A program made the translations under genes and the position numbers. DNA of 7,594 nt, taken from positions 1,394 through 8,987 of the forward strand of contig JAPLWD010000066.1 in assembly GCA_026396775.1 (NCBI GenBank), in the 5' to 3' direction. Below, one piece after another: positions 4,786 to 7,594 of this stretch; the first letter of the stretch is position 1; each line of letters opens with the position of its first letter. Below the pieces are notes generated by a model. That model made no database searches. It worked only from the letters and a program-made list of their open reading frames with translations, and was not told where the DNA came from. The DNA comes from Candidatus Gribaldobacteria bacterium (lineage in GTDB: Bacteria; Patescibacteriota; Minisyncoccia; Minisyncoccales; CG1-02-41-26).

Positions 4786-6108
4786 ATGATGGCAGTAAAA
4801 AAAATAATTAGAAAAATAGTGCCAGCAAGATTGATCTCAACCTATCATTTTGTTTTGGCTTATTTGGCTAGTTTTTGGTATGGATTTCCGTCTAAAGAGA
4901 TGGTGGTGATTGGGGTTACTGGCACTAAGGGCAAAACTTCCACTTGTAATTTTATTTGGTCTACTCTAACGGCCGGAGGTTTTCGGGTTGGCTTAATTAG
5001 CACAGCAAACATTAAAATTGGCTCTCAAGAATATATTAACAATTTTCATATGACAATGCCCGGCCGTTTTGTTTTGCAAAAACTGCTTTATTCAATGGTT
5101 AAAGCTGGATGCAAGATGTGTGTGGTGGAAACAAGCTCGGAAGGCATTAAGCAATTTAGGCACAAAGGCATTGCTTATGATGTAATGGTTTTTACTAATT
5201 TATCGCCCGAACATTTACCCTCGCATAATAATAGCTTTGAAAAATATCAAGAAGCCAAGGGCAAGGTTTTTGCCGAATTAAATAACGGTAAAAGAAAAAT
5301 TGTAGAAGGAATAGAAATTAAAAAAGTTATTGTTGGTAATTTTGATGATCCTAAAAAAGATTATTTTTTGAATTTTACAGCTGATCAAAAAATCACTTTT
5401 GGTTTTTTAAATGGAGCCGATTATCAAGGTCAAAAAATTAAAGCTAGCAATAAGGGGGTAGACTTTCAAGTTAAACTTTTTAATTTTCATTTAAATACTT
5501 TAGGAGAATTTAATGTTTATAACGCTTTACCGGCTATTGCCTTGGCAGAGTTTTGTAATATCAATCCTCAAATCATTCAGCAAGGATTGGAGAGGGTTAG
5601 AGTAATCCCTGGCCGAATGGAAAAAATTGAAGTGGGGCAAGATTTTATGGTTCTAGTGGATTACGCGCACGAACAAAAAAGTATGACAGCGGTTTTAGGG
5701 GAAGCGCGTAAAATTATAGCCAAAGGCGCCAAAGTAATAGTTTTATTGGGAGCTGAAGGGGGTGGGCGAGATAAAAATAAACGCCAGCAAATGGGGGAGG
5801 CTTCAGGTCGGTTAGCTGATTATGTAGTGGTAAGCAATGTTGACCCTTATGATGATGATCCTTTAGAGATAGTAACAGAGGTTGCCTTTGCGGTTCGGCA
5901 AACTGGAAAAGTTTTAAATCAGAACTTATTTACGATTGTTGACCGCCGAGAGGGAATTAAAAAGGCCTTGTCTTTGGCGAAAGCGGGCGATGTTGTTATT
6001 TTAACAGGCAAGGGAGCGGAGCAATGTATGTTTCTAAACACTGGCAAAATTGCTTGGGACGACCGAGAAGTGGCTAGAGAAGAAATCAAAAAAATGTTTA
6101 GACTTTAA
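4786..6108 (+). CDS. murE: MurE-like Mur ligase (UDP-N-acetylmuramyl-tripeptide synthetase family), N-terminally shortened variant
   Basis: The 440-residue protein has the central and C-terminal Mur ligase domains. Key elements are the ATP-binding P-loop GVTGTKGKTST (43-53), ETSSEGI (115-121) with R125, FTNLSPEHL (136-144) and the putative carbamylated Lys158. NVYNALPAIA (243-252), VDYAHEQ (291-297) and GAEGGGRDKNKR (322-333) follow. The ligase family joins an amino acid to a UDP-MurNAc-peptide using ATP in cytoplasmic peptidoglycan synthesis. Unusual points: the canonical UDP-binding N-terminal domain (about 90 residues) is replaced by a hydrophobic 35-residue segment. The substrate motif normally reading DNPR (diaminopimelate enzymes) reads VDPY (352-355). 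GKGHE is GKGAE (408-412). A tandem ATG (4786/4789) leaves a one-residue ambiguity. The general family is clear; the amino acid added is not. Confidence 0.8.
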   Translation: MMAVKKIIRKIVPARLISTYHFVLAYLASFWYGFPSKEMVVIGVTGTKGKTSTCNFIWSTLTAGGFRVGLISTANIKIGSQEYINNFHMTMPGRFVLQKLLYSMVKAGCKMCVVETSSEGIKQFRHKGIAYDVMVFTNLSPEHLPSHNNSFEKYQEAKGKVFAELNNGKRKIVEGIEIKKVIVGNFDDPKKDYFLNFTADQKITFGFLNGADYQGQKIKASNKGVDFQVKLFNFHLNTLGEFNVYNALPAIALAEFCNINPQIIQQGLERVRVIPGRMEKIEVGQDFMVLVDYAHEQKSMTAVLGEARKIIAKGAKVIVLLGAEGGGRDKNKRQQMGEASGRLADYVVVSNVDPYDDDPLEIVTEVAFAVRQTGKVLNQNLFTIVDRREGIKKALSLAKAGDVVILTGKGAEQCMFLNTGKIAWDDREVAREEIKKMFRL

Positions 6109-6111
6109 CGA

Positions 6112-6180
6112 TTAGCGAAGGGTCCCAGAGATTCTTCGTCTGTTGACTCAGAATGACACAATGGATTCTCAGAATGACAG
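6112..6180 (+). repeat. Degenerate palindromic intergenic repeat element (TCAGAATGACA type)
   Basis: The gap between the Mur ligase and recO holds an imperfect palindrome. CGAAGGGTC (6116-6124) pairs with GATTCTTCG (6130-6138), with two G-T pairs and a 5-nt loop. It is followed by two copies of TCAGAATGACA (6148-6158, 6169-6179) spaced 21 bp apart, each preceded by a GATTCT block, so the second looks like a shortened copy of the first. It resembles, from memory, dispersed intergenic palindromes with the ends ATTCTGAG/CTCAGAAT seen in many bacterial genomes. There is no T-tract, so it is not a clear terminator. Confidence 0.55.
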
Positions 6181-6195
6181 AATAGAGAATATAAT
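6162..6195 (+). promoter_or_regulatory. recO: Ambiguous promoter region for recO
   Basis: A perfect TATAAT (6190-6195) lies only 3 nt before the recO ATG, which would place the start site inside the gene. A poorer hexamer, GAGAAT (6185-6190), ends 8 nt before the ATG, matching the spacing at three other genes. It has a weak -35, TGGATT (6162-6167), 17 bp upstream, which would lie inside the repeat element. Neither is convincing alone. Confidence 0.3.
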
Positions 6196-6198
6196 AAT

Positions 6199-6933
6199 AT
6201 GGCATATCAGCATTATCGAACTTGGGGGATTTTTTTGGCTCAAGAAAACAGAGGTGAGGCCGACCAGCTGTTTTTTATTTTTACTTTAGACTTTGGAATG
6301 ATTGAGGTTTTGGCGAAATCAGTTCGCAAATTAACTTCTAAATTGCGTTCGGGAGTGACTTTTTTTTATTTGTCTGAAATAGAGTTTATTCAGGGCAAGC
6401 ATTACAAGATTTTAACGGATGCCTTACCCCTTGAAAAGTTTGAGAATATCAGGCAGGATACAGCCAAAGTGAAGATAGCTAGAGGTTTAGGTGCGGTAAC
6501 GAAGTTTTTCTTGATTCGCTCGGAACGAGACTTAAAAATTTGGGCTTTATTAAAAGACTCTTTTAACTATTTAAATAGCCAACCGGGAGAGCTAATTCAG
6601 CCTTACTTTTTTTGGAATTTTTTGGGGCTTTTGGGGTATTTGCCCGAACTTTATCGTTGCCCTTTGTGCCAAAAAAAGGTTAAACCAGAGATTTTTTACT
6701 TAATTCCTAAAGAAGGTGGATTGGTTTGTGGGCATTGTGCTTCTGGTTTAGAAATTGACAGAAATGAAAGGGAGTTTATTAAAGTGAATACTGTTAAATT
6801 GATTAGAATGTTTTTACAAAAACCGCTTGAAGTTTTAACTCGATTGAAAGTTGACCAACCTGATTTAGAAAATTTAGTTAAGGTTTCAAGTTTTATGCTT
6901 GGCAGTTTTCAAGAGTTTAAAAATGCGATATAA
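6199..6933 (+). CDS. recO: DNA repair protein RecO
   Basis: The 244-residue protein has the usual RecO length and order of parts. The N-terminal OB fold opens with YRTWGIFLAQENRGEADQLF (6-25) and DFGMIEVLAKSVRK (31-44), matching the characteristic GEAD...T...G...AKG.R pattern. A helical domain follows, with a zinc-binding Cys4 site: CPLC (154-157) and CGHC (177-180). RecO works with RecR and RecF in recombinational repair, loading RecA onto SSB-coated single-stranded DNA and annealing strands. The ATG at 6199 gives an N terminus that lines up with family members, so no longer start is needed. It is flanked on both sides by palindromic repeat elements and has no visible Shine-Dalgarno. The zinc site is intact, so the protein is probably functional. 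Confidence 0.9.
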   Translation: MAYQHYRTWGIFLAQENRGEADQLFFIFTLDFGMIEVLAKSVRKLTSKLRSGVTFFYLSEIEFIQGKHYKILTDALPLEKFENIRQDTAKVKIARGLGAVTKFFLIRSERDLKIWALLKDSFNYLNSQPGELIQPYFFWNFLGLLGYLPELYRCPLCQKKVKPEIFYLIPKEGGLVCGHCASGLEIDRNEREFIKVNTVKLIRMFLQKPLEVLTRLKVDQPDLENLVKVSSFMLGSFQEFKNAI

Positions 6934-7000
6934 TGCAAACAAGGTGCGAGGTAATTCAAACTTATGAGATTACTCGCTTCCTCTAGTCGTTTGCAATGAC
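6934..7000 (+). repeat. Imperfect palindromic repeat element after recO
   Basis: TGCAAAC (6934-6940), immediately after the recO stop, pairs perfectly with GTTTGCA (6989-6995). Inside, GCGAGGTAATTC (6946-6957) pairs with GAGATTACTCGC (6966-6977) apart from one bulge and a mismatch. The right side carries an extra block of about 11 nt, so this is an eroded long palindrome. The right end reads TTTGCAATGAC, similar in style to the AGAATGAC ends of the element before recO but a different sequence family. There is no T-tract. It could act as a weak terminator or mRNA 3' stabiliser, or be a mobile MITE/REP-like remnant. Confidence 0.55.
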
Positions 7001-7008
7001 AAGGGGCT

Positions 7009-7041
7009 TTGATTAGCACTAGACATTGTGGAGATAATTAT
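7009..7041 (+). promoter_or_regulatory. Candidate promoter for the Ig-like-repeat protein
   Basis: TTGATT (7009-7014), an 18-bp spacer and GATAAT (7033-7038) make a reasonable promoter whose start site would lie about 5 nt before the ATG at 7050. An alternative, TTAGCA (7013-7018) / AATTAT (7036-7041) with 17-bp spacing, ends 8 nt before the ATG and would be leaderless. No Shine-Dalgarno is present, so a leaderless or near-leaderless message is likely in either case. Confidence 0.45.
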
Positions 7042-7049
7042 TTTTTAAT

Positions 7050-7594
7050 ATGAAAAAAACTTTGGTGGTTATTTCTCTTTTAGTTATCGCTGGTGCTACG
7101 GTAGCTGGTTTTTGGTTTTTCCAAACCGGAGTTTGGTCTAAAGACAAATTAAAGTTAGAAATTACAGCTCCTGAAAATGCTAAGGCTGGTGATGAGATTA
7201 GTTACTTGATTAGGTATAAAAATAATGGAACGGTTCGCTTGGAATCAATGGAATTTATTTTTGATTTTCCTAAAAACTCTGTGCCTTCTGACGGCAACCC
7301 CTCTAGAATTATTCAAAAACTAGACGATTTATACCCCGGGGAAGAAAGAACAGTTGAATTTAAGGCCAGAGTTTTTGGTAAAGAAAAGGAGGCCTTAGAA
7401 GCTCGAGCTAGGATTTCTTTTCAGCCTAAAAACTTAAAATCCAAATACGATGTAGATACTACTTTTAGCACTCAAGTTGAATTGGTGCCCATTACTTTTG
7501 AATTTGATTTGCCATCAAAAATTGATCAGGGCGAAAATTTTAGTTTTACTTTAAACTATTTTTCGAATGTAGATTTTCCTTTAGAAAACTTAAG
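7050..7594 (+). CDS. Exported, membrane-anchored protein with tandem Ig-like/DUF11-like repeats (3' truncated by window edge)
   Basis: The frame opens at ATG 7050 and is still open at the window end, giving 181 complete codons. Residues 1-3 are MKK, followed by a hydrophobic segment (about 4-25) with no lipobox cysteine, so this is a signal anchor or signal peptide. Then comes a beta-rich domain (about 34-146) containing LKLEITAPENAKAGDEISYL (34-53), the RYKNNG motif (55-60) and YPGEERTVEF (95-104), a pattern seen in extracellular Ig-like or DUF11/CARDB-type domains. A second copy seems to begin near residue 147, where ITFEFDLPSKIDQGENFSF (148-166) and NYFSNVDFPLENL (169-181) repeat the first domain's rhythm. 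The protein is probably displayed on the cell surface. Its partner and total length cannot be seen. Confidence 0.75.
   Translation, partial: MKKTLVVISLLVIAGATVAGFWFFQTGVWSKDKLKLEITAPENAKAGDEISYLIRYKNNGTVRLESMEFIFDFPKNSVPSDGNPSRIIQKLDDLYPGEERTVEFKARVFGKEKEALEARARISFQPKNLKSKYDVDTTFSTQVELVPITFEFDLPSKIDQGENFSFTLNYFSNVDFPLENL

Noticed and set aside
6934..7000. CRISPR-like or tRNA-like structure after recO
   Set aside because: There is only a single imperfect palindrome with no repeated unit spacing, and no tRNA arm motifs or CCA end.

Overview
The window is AT-rich, densely packed DNA with every recognisable gene on the + strand. It looks bacterial, and most like a Candidate Phyla Radiation (Patescibacteria) genome. 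The reasons are short intergenic gaps, divergent and shortened enzymes (a Mur ligase without the usual N-terminal domain), a membrane-anchored surface protein with Ig-like repeats, and a near absence of Shine-Dalgarno sites. TGA works as an ordinary stop (genes ending at 411, 1247, 1504 and 3463), so this is not a lineage that reads TGA as glycine. The phylum assignment is inference.

Layout: (1) 1-920 holds the C-terminal half of a ferric-reductase-type FAD/NAD(P)H oxidoreductase, overlapping by 4 bp a membrane-anchored cytochrome b5-like protein; together they resemble a small electron-transfer unit. (2) 936-2213 holds a RelB/DinJ-type antitoxin and a RelE/YafQ-type toxin, followed 1 nt later by an AlkD-like HEAT-repeat DNA glycosylase. 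A near-consensus promoter with nested inverted repeats lies upstream. (3) 2230-3207 is a DHH/DHHA2 phosphoesterase related to family II pyrophosphatases and prune proteins, with altered active-site residues. (4) 3290-3463 is a 57-residue single-pass membrane protein with a TTG start and the only strong Shine-Dalgarno in the window, followed by a textbook rho-independent terminator. (5) 3554-6108 is a 12-helix MFS exporter and a MurE-like ligase, each with its own promoter. (6) 6109-7049 holds RecO flanked by two degenerate palindromic repeat elements. (7) 7050-7594 is the start of an exported, membrane-anchored Ig-like-repeat protein that runs off the window.

The most striking regularity is promoter-to-start geometry. 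For the antitoxin, the MFS exporter and the Mur ligase, a recognisable -10 hexamer ends exactly 8 nt before the ATG. This places the predicted transcription start 0-2 nt from the start codon, so these mRNAs should be leaderless. The small membrane protein gene uses the opposite strategy, with a leader and a strong Shine-Dalgarno. No clearly new multi-gene system is visible. The points most worth following are the leaderless pattern, the unannotated small protein, the altered DHH active site, the variant Mur ligase, and the reductase/cytochrome b5 pair.
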